Of a stretch of DNA of 64,000 nt, positions 1-8,906 are shown piece after piece. This stretch comes from Pseudomonas sp. 10-1B (GTDB lineage: Bacteria > Pseudomonadota > Gammaproteobacteria > Pseudomonadales > Pseudomonadaceae), in the NCBI RefSeq assembly GCF_000935045.1, contig NZ_JYKS01000036.1, positions 50,279-114,278 on the forward strand, given 5' to 3'. A program made the translations under genes and the position numbers. Positions within the stretch are counted from its first letter, which is position 1. Every line of letters begins with the position of its first letter. The notes under the pieces are model-generated. The model searched no databases. It was not told the DNA's origin and worked only from the letters and a program-made list of their open reading frames with translations.

Positions 1-331
1 ACTGCCGGGCCAGGTCATGAAAACGCGTCTGGCGTTCCCATACCTCGGCACGCGCGCTGCTGTCACCCGCATCGTCACGCACCTGCGGAAAATGCTGCCA
101 AGGCTGGTGCGACAGGTTGTCCAGCTTCAGCGCACCATCGGCGAACTTGACCCCGTCGAACGGCAAACGGCCGCGCAACATGCCGCCCAGGTCCTCGCTG
201 GTCTTGAGCATGTCCTTGAAGATCACCTTGCGCTTGCCCAGCGGCGAGTTCGGGTCGACCCGATCGCAACCACTCAGGGCACCGCCCAGGGCCAGTGCTG
301 CCAGCAGAACAACGGTCAATCGCTTCAACAT
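1..331 (-). CDS. Cytochrome c'-like lipoprotein, 3' part missing
   Basis: The gene reads leftward off the window edge, so only the first 110 codons are present. The translation opens with a lipoprotein signal: a basic start (MLKRL), a hydrophobic stretch and a lipobox-like LSGC with the cysteine near residue 22. The mature part begins with a Lys-rich segment (KVIFKDMLKTSEDLGGMLRG) followed by PFDG and a short helix ending in FP. This is the usual layout of the four-helix cytochrome c' fold. The haem-binding CxxCH expected near the C-terminus lies outside the window, so haem binding is not seen. It would sit in the periplasm anchored by lipid. It is divergent from mltA with 119 bp between starts. 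Family assignment is from pattern recognition and is moderate. Confidence 0.6.
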   Translation of the reverse strand, partial: MLKRLTVVLLAALALGGALSGCDRVDPNSPLGKRKVIFKDMLKTSEDLGGMLRGRLPFDGVKFADGALKLDNLSHQPWQHFPQVRDDAGDSSARAEVWERQTRFHDLARQ

Positions 332-450
332 CACGGTCACTTCGGCCTACGCAAATGGGCGGCCAGTATCGCCGCCAAAGGGCCAAAGACCAATAGCCAC
401 ATAAAAAACAGGGGCGAATCTTCATGTTCGCCCATGACAGGAATGCATTC

Positions 451-1602
451 ATGAAATCTGCCCTGCGCCATCTGGCCTGGACACTCCCGGTGCTGGCCTT
501 GCTGGCCGGCTGCAACGGCGGCGAGAGCGCCAAGCCCGAACCCCACGCCATCGCCACCTACGCCCCGGCCAACTGGAAAGACCTGCCCGCCGTCAGCGAT
601 GAAGACCTGCTGGCCGGCTTCTACGCCTGGCGCAGCGGCTGCGAGAAGCTCAAGCGCGACCCGGTATGGGCTGCCACCTGCGAAGCGGCCGGTAGCGACA
701 CGGCAAGCGCCGCCCAGGTGCGTGCGTTCCTTGAGCAGAACCTGCAGGTATACGGCCTGCGTTCCGCCGAGAACAACGCCAACGGCCTGATTACCGGTTA
801 CTACGAACCGGTCTATCCCGGCAGCCTGAAACGCACCGAAGCGGCTCATGTAGCTGTGTATGGCGTGCCCGATGACATGATCGTGGTCGACCTGGCCAGC
901 GTCTACCCCGAACTCAAGGGCAAGCGCTTGCGCGGCCGCCTCGATGGCCGGGTACTGAAGCCTTACGACACCGCCGAGGTGATCAACCGTGACGGCGCCA
1001 AGGCACCGGTGCTGGCCTGGCTGACCGACCCGATGGACCTGCAGTTCCTGCAGATTCAGGGCTCCGGCCGGGTTCAACTGGAAGATGGCCGCCAGCTGCG
1101 CCTGGGCTATGCCGACCAGAACGGCCACCCCTACCGGCCGATCGGCCGCTGGCTGGTGGAACAGGGCCAGCTGAAAAAGGAAGAAGTGAGCATGGGTACC
1201 ATTCATGCCTGGGCCCAGGCCAACCCGCAGCGGGTGCCGGAACTGCTGGCCAGCAACCCCAGCTACGTGTTTTTCAGCACCCGTCCGGACAGCAACGAAG
1301 GCCCGCGTGGTTCGCTGAACGTGCCGCTGACGGCGGGTTACAGCGTGGCCATCGACCGCAAGGTGATTCCGCTGGGCAGCCTGCTGTGGCTATCCACCAC
1401 ACGCCCGGACGGTACCCCGGTGGTGCGCCCGGTGGGGGCACAGGATACCGGTGGGGCAATCACTGGCGAGGTGCGTGCAGACCTGTTCTGGGGCACCGGG
1501 CCGGAAGCCGGCGAACTGGCCGGGAACATGAAGCAGCAAGGGCAGATCTGGATGCTGTGGCCCAAGGGCAAGCCACTGCCTGAGGTACCTAAAGTGCCTT
1601 GA
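451..1602 (+). CDS. mltA: Membrane-bound lytic murein transglycosylase A
   Basis: A 383-residue outer-membrane lipoprotein that cleaves peptidoglycan glycan strands with 1,6-anhydro product formation. The chosen start gives a signal peptide ending in the lipobox LLAGC (Cys21) and has AGGAA seven bases upstream; an in-frame ATG 27 bp earlier would extend the signal needlessly. The MltA domain shows GLITGYYEPV near residue 110 and FLQIQGSGRV in the middle. The C-terminal 3D domain carries the characteristic three-aspartate signature within AQDTGGAITG followed by RADLFWGTG. Length matches the family. It stands alone between a divergent cytochrome-like gene and a convergent MAPEG gene, with a REP pair just after the stop. 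Confidence 0.96.
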   Translation: MKSALRHLAWTLPVLALLAGCNGGESAKPEPHAIATYAPANWKDLPAVSDEDLLAGFYAWRSGCEKLKRDPVWAATCEAAGSDTASAAQVRAFLEQNLQVYGLRSAENNANGLITGYYEPVYPGSLKRTEAAHVAVYGVPDDMIVVDLASVYPELKGKRLRGRLDGRVLKPYDTAEVINRDGAKAPVLAWLTDPMDLQFLQIQGSGRVQLEDGRQLRLGYADQNGHPYRPIGRWLVEQGQLKKEEVSMGTIHAWAQANPQRVPELLASNPSYVFFSTRPDSNEGPRGSLNVPLTAGYSVAIDRKVIPLGSLLWLSTTRPDGTPVVRPVGAQDTGGAITGEVRADLFWGTGPEAGELAGNMKQQGQIWMLWPKGKPLPEVPKVP

Positions 1603-1616
1603 TCGGCGGTGGATTC

Positions 1617-1699
1617 TTCGCGGGCTTGCCCGCTCCCACAGGTAAACCACAGTATTCAAAGGCTGTGGTGTACCTGTGGGAGCGGGCAAGCCCGCGAAG
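1617..1699. repeat. REP pair, inverted (TTCGCGGGC class)
   Basis: Two inverted copies of the Pseudomonas REP element, TTCGCGGGCTTGCCCGCTCC and its reverse complement, each followed by CACAGG, around a short centre. It lies between the convergent ends of mltA and the MAPEG gene and could form a long hairpin that ends transcription from both sides. Confidence 0.9.
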
Positions 1700-1713
1700 C
1701 AAGCAACCCGGTC

Positions 1714-2100
1714 TCAGATGGAAACCACGAAAAACGCCACGATAATCGCCATCCCGGCAAACCACACCAGCGACCGCAGCACAGCCCAGTCGGCCAGGTA
1801 GCAAATGATGTAGAGCAAGCGGCTGGTGATGTACATCACCCCCAGCACATCCTGGGTCACCTGCTCGGCATTGCCGACGATATCCGCCACCAGCACCGCT
1901 GCGGCAAATGCCGGGAAGGCCTCGAAGCTGTTCTGCTGCGCGGCATGCGCGCGCCGTGGCAGCCCGGACAGGGTATCCAGGAAGGCACGGGGGTCGTGGT
2001 TGTCGCGCAGGCCGAAACGGCCACTGCTGACTTTGGCGATCAACGCACACAATGGCGCCAGGCACAGCGCGATCAGGATGCACCACAGGGCAACAGTCAT
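1714..2100 (-). CDS. MAPEG family integral membrane protein
   Basis: A 128-residue protein with about four hydrophobic segments. The central motif RRAHAAQQNSFEAFPAFAAA (residues about 49-68) is the hallmark of the MAPEG family, which includes microsomal glutathione transferases and leukotriene C4 synthase relatives. Bacterial members like this one (128-140 residues) are inner-membrane proteins whose substrates are mostly unknown. The gene lies 28 bp upstream (in the direction of transcription, downstream) of the transporter at 2129-2962 on the same strand, so the two may be co-transcribed. No specific glutathione-dependent reaction can be claimed from sequence. Confidence 0.88.
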   Translation of the reverse strand: MTVALWCILIALCLAPLCALIAKVSSGRFGLRDNHDPRAFLDTLSGLPRRAHAAQQNSFEAFPAFAAAVLVADIVGNAEQVTQDVLGVMYITSRLLYIICYLADWAVLRSLVWFAGMAIIVAFFVVSI

Positions 2101-2128
2101 GCACAGGACTCCTTGTTCAGTCTTCAGG

Positions 2129-2962
2129 TCAAAGCTTCATTACCAGCATGCCGGCCAACACCAGCCCGCAAGCTAGGAGTCTTGGCCCGCCAAAAGGTTC
2201 TTTGAGGTACCGCATGCCCAGCAGCACCACCAGAATCACGCTCAACTCCCGCAGCGCCGCGGCCTCGGCTACCGAGCCCAGGTGCATGGCCCACAACACC
2301 AGTGCGTAGCTGAACAATACGCAGAACCCCACCGCCAGCCCCAGGCGCCATTGGGTTCGCCAGAACAACACGAACGGTGCCCGTCGCGCCACACCGGCCA
2401 ACAGCGGGAATTGCCAGGCACTGAGCAAGGTCAGCCACACCAGGTAATCCCATGGTTTGCCCCACAGGCGCACGGCCTGGCCGTCGAACCAGGTGTAGCA
2501 ACCGATACACAGGCCGATCAGCGCCACCACCGGCAGCATCGACCACGGTAGCCGGTCACCGCCACCGCCCTGCCACAGCAGGCAGGCCATGCCGCAAGGG
2601 ATCAGCAGAATGCCGATGATCTGCTGCTGGCTCAGCGACTCCCCGGCAAAGGCCAGGGTCAAGCCCAGCACCACCAGTGGCGACAGCCCGCGCATCAGAG
2701 GATAGACCAGCCCAAGGTCACCCACGCGGTAGGCCTGGATCAGCAGGAAGCGGTACAGCTGCTCGGCCAGGGCCGAAGCCAGCAGCCAGGGCCAGATATT
2801 GGCGGGCGGGACTTCCACGAAGGGCACGGCCAACACCGCGAAAGCCAGCGCCACCGTGTCCATGCTGGCGATTACCAGCAAGCGCTCGCCGCTGAACTTG
2901 ATCAGGGTATTCCAGGTCGCATGCAGCAGGGCGGCGACCAGCACCAGGGATGTTGCCAACAC
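2129..2962 (-). CDS. DMT superfamily transporter (EamA-like)
   Basis: A 277-residue, very hydrophobic protein with about ten predicted membrane helices in two related halves, the layout of EamA/DMT exporters. The first half contains ALLHATWNTLIKFSGE (residues about 10-25) and VYPLMRGLSPL, both typical of the family; the second ends with LKEPFGGPR, matching the usual xxE position before the last helix. The start is GTG with AAGGA nine bases before it. DMT proteins usually export small metabolites such as amino acids or cations, but the substrate is unknown here. It is followed on the same strand by the MAPEG gene, 28 bp away. Confidence 0.85.
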   Translation of the reverse strand: MLATSLVLVAALLHATWNTLIKFSGERLLVIASMDTVALAFAVLAVPFVEVPPANIWPWLLASALAEQLYRFLLIQAYRVGDLGLVYPLMRGLSPLVVLGLTLAFAGESLSQQQIIGILLIPCGMACLLWQGGGGDRLPWSMLPVVALIGLCIGCYTWFDGQAVRLWGKPWDYLVWLTLLSAWQFPLLAGVARRAPFVLFWRTQWRLGLAVGFCVLFSYALVLWAMHLGSVAEAAALRELSVILVVLLGMRYLKEPFGGPRLLACGLVLAGMLVMKL

Positions 2963-3011
2963 GCCGTGTTGTCCTTATGGCTTTTTATGGCTGTGAATAT
3001 ATAGCGTTCGG

Positions 3012-3129
3012 GGGGCCGCTGCGCGACCCAATCGCCGGCAAGCCAGCCCACATTGACCGCGCTGCTTTCAAGGTTGAGGCAGTACAGGTGGGAGCTGGCT
3101 TGCCGGCGATTGGGCTGCGCAGCGGCCCC
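3012..3129. repeat. REP pair inside a larger imperfect palindrome (ATCGCCGGC class)
   Basis: Inverted copies of AATCGCCGGCAAGCCAGC and GCTGGCTTGCCGGCGATT are nested in an outer palindrome GGGGCCGCTGCGC / GCGCAGCGGCCCC. The REP tail GCTCCCACAGG is damaged in the left copy (GCCCACATT) and intact in the right (CAGGTGGGAGC). It occupies most of the 290-bp space between the divergent transporter and antiporter genes, an unusual place because REPs here mostly follow stop codons. Confidence 0.85.
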
Positions 3130-3252
3130 TTGTTCGGGAACGATTGGAACGAATTCGGTCAAACCCTGTGTCCCGAACCCCTCGCCAGGTCATCAAAGAA
3201 CTGCCCGAGCCATTCGGGTTACGACTTGGAAGCCACTGTTACAGGATTCGGG

Positions 3253-4488
3253 ATGCTTGAATTAGTTGCCGCGTTTATCTGCCTCACCACCCTCCTTACC
3301 TATGTAAATTACCGCTTCATCGGCCTGCCCCCCGCCATCGGCGTGATGGTCACGGCGTTGCTGTTCTCGCTGATCCTGCAGGGCCTGAGCCTGATCGGCT
3401 TCCCTGGCCTGGAAGCACGCGTCGAAGGGCTGATGAACCAGATCGACTTCAACGACCTGCTGATGCACTGGATGCTGGCGTTCCTGCTGTTCGCCGGCGC
3501 CCTGCACGTCAACCTCGGCGACCTGCGCAGCTACCGCTGGCCGATCGGCCTGCTGGCGACCGTAGGCGTGCTGATCGCCACGGTGGTCATCGGCTACCTG
3601 TCGCACTGGGTCTTCGCCTTGTTCGGCTGGCATGTCCCGCTGATCTACTGCCTGCTGTTCGGCGCATTGATCTCGCCCACCGACCCAATTGCCGTGCTCG
3701 GCGCGCTGCGTACCGCCAATGCGTCAAAACCGCTGAAAACCACCATCGTTGGCGAATCGCTGTTCAACGACGGCACCGCGGTGGTGGTGTTCACCGTATT
3801 GTTTGGCATCATCCAGCTGGGTGAAACGCCAAGCATCACCGACACGGTGGTCCTGTTCGCTCGCGAGGCCATCGGCGGTGTGGTGTTCGGTGGCCTGATC
3901 GGCTACGCCACCTACCGCATGATCAAGAGCGTCGAGCAGTACCAGGTGGAGGTCATGCTGACCCTGGCACTGGTCATCGGTGGCTCGGCCATGTGCTACG
4001 AGCTGCACGTCTCAGCGCCGATCGCCATGGTGGTGGCCGGCCTGATCATCGGCAACCTGGGGCGCAACCTGGCGATGAACGACATGACCCGGCGCTACAT
4101 GGACGGTTTCTGGGAGTTGATCGATGACATGCTCAACGCCCTGCTGTTCGCGCTGATCGGCCTGGAGCTGTTGCTGCTGCCGTTCAACTGGATGCACCTG
4201 GCGGCGGGCGGTGTACTGGCCCTGGCGGTGTTGCTGTCACGGCTGCTGACCGTGGCCCCGGCGATCGTGCTGCTGCGGCGCTGGCGCCCGGTGCCCAAAG
4301 GCACGGTGCGGGTGCTGACCTGGGGTGGCCTGCGTGGCGGGGTGTCGGTGGCCCTGGCGCTGTCGCTGCCATTGGGCGAGGAGCGCGACCTGCTGCTGTC
4401 GATTACCTACATCGTGGTGCTGTCGTCGATCCTGGTGCAGGGGTTGAGCATTGGGCGGGTGGTGCGCAAGGTCAGCGCCCAGCCTTGA
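3253..4488 (+). CDS. Na+/H+ antiporter, CPA1/NhaP type
   Basis: A 411-residue inner-membrane antiporter with about 11-12 hydrophobic helices, exchanging Na+ (or K+) for protons. Family motifs are clear: SPTDPIAVLG at residues 141-150 supplies the conserved Thr-Asp pair of the unwound helix, and GESLFNDGTAVVVF at 167-180 supplies the paired Asn-Asp ion-binding site. The GGLRGGVSVALALSLP motif near the C-terminus is also typical. The reading frame is open about 300 bp further upstream, but that part runs through the REP palindrome and is not protein-like, so the ATG of MLELVAAF is chosen. There is no long cytosolic C-terminal regulatory domain. Its stop is followed at once by a strong terminator shared with the convergent thioesterase gene. 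Confidence 0.93.
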   Translation: MLELVAAFICLTTLLTYVNYRFIGLPPAIGVMVTALLFSLILQGLSLIGFPGLEARVEGLMNQIDFNDLLMHWMLAFLLFAGALHVNLGDLRSYRWPIGLLATVGVLIATVVIGYLSHWVFALFGWHVPLIYCLLFGALISPTDPIAVLGALRTANASKPLKTTIVGESLFNDGTAVVVFTVLFGIIQLGETPSITDTVVLFAREAIGGVVFGGLIGYATYRMIKSVEQYQVEVMLTLALVIGGSAMCYELHVSAPIAMVVAGLIIGNLGRNLAMNDMTRRYMDGFWELIDDMLNALLFALIGLELLLLPFNWMHLAAGGVLALAVLLSRLLTVAPAIVLLRRWRPVPKGTVRVLTWGGLRGGVSVALALSLPLGEERDLLLSITYIVVLSSILVQGLSIGRVVRKVSAQP

Positions 4489-4490
4489 GA

Positions 4491-4518
4491 TTTTGGGGCC
4501 GCTGTGCGGCCCCAGAAA
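4491..4518. terminator. Bidirectional rho-independent terminator
   Basis: TTTT followed by a perfect 8-bp stem GGGGCCGC-TGT-GCGGCCCC and then AGAAAA. U-runs lie on both sides, so it can serve both the antiporter (plus) and the thioesterase (minus), which converge here. Confidence 0.88.
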
Positions 4519-4519
4519 A

Positions 4520-4921
4520 TCACTCTACAGCAGAATCCGGGAACTGGTCCTGGATGTACTTGATCTCGGTGCGCCCGTGCGCCGCCGGCAAGCCATCTTC
4601 ACCGAGGTTGACGAAGACCATCTTGTCGACCGTGAGGATGGCCTTGCGAGTGATCTTGTTGCGCACCTCGCACTTGAGGGTGATCGAGGTACGGCCGAAC
4701 TCGGTGGCGGTGATGCCCAGCTCGATGATGTCGCCCTGGCGCGAAGCACTGACGAAGTTGATTTCCGATATGTACTTGGTCACCACGCGCTGGTTGCCCA
4801 GCTGGACGATGGCGTAGATCGCCGCTTCTTCGTCGATCCAGCGCAACAGGCTGCCACCGAACAGGGTGCCATTGGGGTTGAGGTCTTCGGGTTTAACCCA
4901 CTTGCGGGTGTGAAAGTTCAT
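4520..4921 (-). CDS. Hotdog-fold acyl-CoA thioesterase
   Basis: A 133-residue single hotdog domain of the acyl-CoA thioesterase (ACOT/YciA-like) type. The motif NPNGTLFGGSLLRWIDEEAA at residues 15-34 contains the acidic residue used for thioester hydrolysis. The central strand region (FVSASRQGDIIELG) is typical for enzymes that hydrolyse short to medium acyl-CoAs in the cytosol. It is convergent with the antiporter gene and divergent from ahcY with 295 bp between. Its natural substrate cannot be read from sequence. It could serve acyl-CoA turnover and coenzyme A recycling. Confidence 0.88.
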   Translation of the reverse strand: MNFHTRKWVKPEDLNPNGTLFGGSLLRWIDEEAAIYAIVQLGNQRVVTKYISEINFVSASRQGDIIELGITATEFGRTSITLKCEVRNKITRKAILTVDKMVFVNLGEDGLPAAHGRTEIKYIQDQFPDSAVE

Positions 4922-5024
4922 CTGTACTCCTGACCTGCTTGGCTAACGTGCAGCAATGATGGCAGAGCGGCCGCCATCGCTCCATTGAACATCGACTATC
5001 GTCGCGATTAATCGACAGAAAACC

Positions 5025-5053
5025 TTGGGCAAGCCGGCCGGCGCGGCTATAAT
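5025..5053 (+). promoter_or_regulatory. Sigma-70-type promoter for ahcY
   Basis: TTGGGC at 5025-5030, 17 bp spacer and a perfect TATAAT at 5048-5053. Transcription would begin near 5060, about 45 bases before the SAH aptamer, so the riboswitch would sit in the leader. Confidence 0.7.
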
Positions 5054-5103
5054 CTGCGCCGCTTCACATGGCTGCCCACAGCGCTGCCATGCCCGCCACC
5101 TGT

Positions 5104-5189
5104 CCGAGGGGCGCTGCAGCAGGCTAGGCCTGTCAGGCTCGGATGGGGCGTTGTCCGCTGCCGCGGACGCTCAACGCACAACGGCGCCC
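5104..5189 (+). promoter_or_regulatory. SAH (S-adenosylhomocysteine) riboswitch
   Basis: The leader of ahcY carries the conserved parts of the SAH aptamer. CCGAG (5104-5108) pairs with CTCGG (5138-5142) as P1. GGGCGC (5109-5114) pairs with GCGCCC (5184-5189) as the long-range pseudoknot stem. A variable hairpin GTCCGC/GCGGAC (5153-5168) lies between. The strings CCGAGGGGCGCTGCAGC, CAGGCTCGG and AACGGCGCC match the known consensus closely. The aptamer ends 27 bases before the ahcY start, with GGAGG between, so control is likely by access to the ribosome-binding site: SAH binding is expected to switch on production of the enzyme that removes SAH. Confidence 0.93.
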
Positions 5190-5216
5190 ATTCGCACACT
5201 ACGAATGGAGGCTCTC

Positions 5217-6626
<1,410 letters not shown>

Positions 6627-6633
6627 GCGGCAC

Positions 6634-6781
6634 GCTTGAAGCTGCAAGCGGCAAGCAAAGGCAGAGCGTGCCATTGCCGTTTGCAGCTCAGGAACCAGAG
6701 ATCTTGAACGACGCCCAAGCCAGACCGGCCATCACCGATCTGGCTTTTACTTGCAGCTTGCCGCTAGAAGCTTGCTGCTAG
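6634..6781. repeat. GCAAGC/GCTTGC repeat, copy A
   Basis: Arms GCTTGAAGCTGCAAGCGGCA (from 6634) and ACTTGCAGCTTGCCGC with AGAAGCTTGCTGCTAG (ending 6781) form an imperfect inverted repeat in the ahcY-metF gap. Related copies flank gshB at 27338-27428 and 28555-28642. The family is distinct from the REP elements. Confidence 0.65.
6718..6748 (+). terminator. Terminator after ahcY
   Basis: AGCCAGA and TCTGGCT form a 7-bp stem around a 14-base loop and are followed by TTTT. It would end the ahcY transcript before metF. Confidence 0.65.
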
Positions 6782-6792
6782 AGGAACGCCTG

Positions 6793-7638
6793 ATGTCACA
6801 AGAACGCCGCTACAGTTTCGAGTTCTTCCCGACCAAGACCGACGCCGGTCACGAAAAGCTGATGGGCGTCGCCCGCCAGCTGGCCACCTACAACCCGGAC
6901 TTCTTCTCCTGCACCTACGGTGCCGGTGGCTCGACCCGCGACCGCACGCTGAACACCGTGCTGCAGCTGGAAAGCGAAGTGAAAGTGCCTGCCGCACCGC
7001 ACCTGTCGTGCGTGGGCGACACCAAGGACGAACTGCGCGCCCTGCTGGCCGAATACAAGGCCGCTGGCATCAAGCGCATCGTCGCCCTGCGTGGCGACCT
7101 GCCATCGGGCATGGGCATGGCCAGTGGCGAACTGCGCTACGCCAGCGATCTGGTCGAGTTCATCCGCCAGGAAAGCGCTGACCACTTCCACCTGGAAGTG
7201 GCCGCCTACCCGGAAATGCACCCGCAGGCGCGCAACTTCGAAGCCGACCTGGCCAACTTCGTGCACAAGGTCAAGGCCGGTGCCGACAGCGCCATCACCC
7301 AGTACTTCTTCAACGCCGACAGCTACTTCTACTTCGTCGAGCGTGCGCAGAAGCTGGGCGTGGACATCCCGGTGGTGCCGGGCATCATGCCGATCACCAA
7401 CTACAGCAAGCTGGCCCGCTTCTCCGACGCCTGTGGCGCCGAGATCCCGCGCTGGATCCGCAAGCAGCTGGAAGCCTATGCCGACGACACCGCCAGCATC
7501 CAGGCATTCGGTGAAGAAGTGATCACCCGCATGTGCGAACAGCTGCTGCAAGGCGGCGCGCCGGGCCTGCACTTCTATACCTTGAACCAGGCCGAGCCGA
7601 GCCTGGCGATCTGGAACAACCTGAAACTGCCGCGCTGA
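6793..7638 (+). CDS. metF: 5,10-methylenetetrahydrofolate reductase
   Basis: A 281-residue FAD enzyme reducing 5,10-methylene-THF to 5-methyl-THF, the methyl donor for homocysteine to methionine. The N-terminus (MSQERRYSFEFFPTK) has the family FEFFPPK-like motif. CTYGAGGSTRDRT follows near residue 38, RGD near residue 102 and ITQYFFN in the middle; the C-terminus HFYTLN is also typical of the beta8-alpha8 barrel. The ATG is chosen because GAGGAACGCCTG sits directly before it; an open extension of 14 codons upstream is derived from the GCAAGC repeat. Genomic pairing with ahcY joins SAH removal to methionine regeneration. Confidence 0.97.
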   Translation: MSQERRYSFEFFPTKTDAGHEKLMGVARQLATYNPDFFSCTYGAGGSTRDRTLNTVLQLESEVKVPAAPHLSCVGDTKDELRALLAEYKAAGIKRIVALRGDLPSGMGMASGELRYASDLVEFIRQESADHFHLEVAAYPEMHPQARNFEADLANFVHKVKAGADSAITQYFFNADSYFYFVERAQKLGVDIPVVPGIMPITNYSKLARFSDACGAEIPRWIRKQLEAYADDTASIQAFGEEVITRMCEQLLQGGAPGLHFYTLNQAEPSLAIWNNLKLPR

Positions 7639-7671
7639 AACTTCCTGGCAATGCCTGCTTAAGAAATGCTT

Positions 7672-7699
7672 AAGGCTTCGGTCATAGACTGAAGCCTTA
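7672..7699 (+). terminator. Terminator after metF
   Basis: AAGGCTTC-G-GTC-ATA-GAC-T-GAAGCCTT forms an 11-bp stem with one mismatch, followed by ATTCATTTT. It lies 34 bases after the metF stop and before the next gene. Confidence 0.75.
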
Positions 7700-7721
7700 T
7701 TCATTTTCGGGTTACACAGGC

Positions 7722-8798
7722 ATGCAGCATCCCCAGCCATCGCGCCCCCAGCTGGTCTACCTGGCCTTCGGCCCGGCGACCTACCATCAGGAAGCCTGCT
7801 TCAGCATCGTCAGTGCCCTCACCCACCTGGGCACGGCAGCAGGCGAGGCCATGGACATCCAGGTCTACACCGACAACCCGCAGCCCTACGCCAGGCTACC
7901 AGTCACTGTCCACCTGCTGGACGAAGCCACGCGCCAGGCATGGAATGCCCCTCACGCTTATCACTTTCGCAGCAAGCATGTGCTGCTGCGCCAGGTACTG
8001 CAGCAGCACCCGCTGGCGGTGCTGATCGACACCGACACCTTCTTCCGCAAGTCGCCGCTGCAACTGTTCGCCCGCGTGGCGCCCGGCCACCTGCTGTGCA
8101 ACGCCATCGGCGCGCGCTATGGCGCGAACCAGAAGTGCCTGCTGTACAAGAACCTGCTAACCATCCTGCAATCCCGGGGTCTGGCCGATTGCCAGATGCC
8201 ACTGGTCAATTCCGGGGTGATCGGCCTCACTGCCGAAGACGCCGGCACCCTGGACCGCTCCATCGCCATGATGGACGAGTTCCACCCTCTGGCTCGCGAG
8301 GCCTATACCCTAGAGGAGTTCTGCCTGGCGGTAGCAGCCTACCGCGAGCTGCAGTTGGCCGAATGCACCGACGTCATCCACCACTACTGGAGCCGCAAGG
8401 CGCAGTTCCGCGCCAAGATCCAGGCCTGGCTGCGCAAGCATGACCACGACCCGCTGAGCGACGCGGCGCTGGCCGACGTTATCCTGGTCAACGACCAGTT
8501 GCCACGACCACCTGCCCTGCACCGCCTGGGCTACAAGACGCTGAGCCTGACCCTGCCCCGCCATGAACGCCAGTTCGCCCGCGAATTGCTGTATGGCTGC
8601 TACCCCTACCCCAATGAGTTCGACCGCGCCTGCGCGCCGGCCTGGTGGGACAAGGCCCTGGAGAACCTCCATGCCCGCCATGGCCGCATGGAACCCGAGC
8701 GGCTGCGCCAGTGCCTGCGCCACCCAGGGTTGCGCCTGTCGCTGGGCGAGCGGCGCAAGGATATCGAGGCGTATCTGTTGAGGTCTTCCCACTCTTGA
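7722..8798 (+). CDS. Uncharacterised protein, glycosyltransferase-like DxD segment
   Basis: A 358-residue soluble protein that I do not recognise as a named family. Its N-terminal part has a Rossmann-like beginning (QLVYLAFGPATYHQEACFSI) and then LAVLIDTDTFFRKSP with DTD at residues 103-105. That arrangement resembles the DxD metal site of GT-A glycosyltransferases that act on nucleotide sugars. A further acidic-aromatic stretch (EEFCLAVAAYRELQ) could be an acceptor region. The C-terminal third is rich in Arg, Leu and aromatic residues. No signal peptide or membrane helix is visible. It is a single gene between the metF terminator and a solute-binding protein gene. A nucleotide-sugar transferase role is a hypothesis only. 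Confidence 0.6.
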   Translation: MQHPQPSRPQLVYLAFGPATYHQEACFSIVSALTHLGTAAGEAMDIQVYTDNPQPYARLPVTVHLLDEATRQAWNAPHAYHFRSKHVLLRQVLQQHPLAVLIDTDTFFRKSPLQLFARVAPGHLLCNAIGARYGANQKCLLYKNLLTILQSRGLADCQMPLVNSGVIGLTAEDAGTLDRSIAMMDEFHPLAREAYTLEEFCLAVAAYRELQLAECTDVIHHYWSRKAQFRAKIQAWLRKHDHDPLSDAALADVILVNDQLPRPPALHRLGYKTLSLTLPRHERQFARELLYGCYPYPNEFDRACAPAWWDKALENLHARHGRMEPERLRQCLRHPGLRLSLGERRKDIEAYLLRSSHS

Positions 8799-8803
8799 GT
8801 GGG

Positions 8804-8855
8804 CCTGTGCCGGCCCCTGTGGGAGCGGGTTTACCCGCGAAGAGGCCGGCACAGG
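8804..8855. repeat. Single REP in a palindrome
   Basis: CCTGTGCCGGCC and GGCCGGCACAGG enclose CCTGTGGGAGCGGGTTTACC and CGCGAAGA. It is a single REP core within its own outer hairpin, directly after the stop of the gene at 7722. Confidence 0.8.
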
Positions 8856-8906
8856 AGAACACCATATCCTCTGGCCTTGCCCAGGCCTAGCGCGTAATCT
8901 CCGGCC

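Noticed and set aside
2950..3252. Longer N-terminus for the Na+/H+ antiporter
   Set aside because: The upstream extension translates the REP palindrome and is not hydrophobic or family-like.
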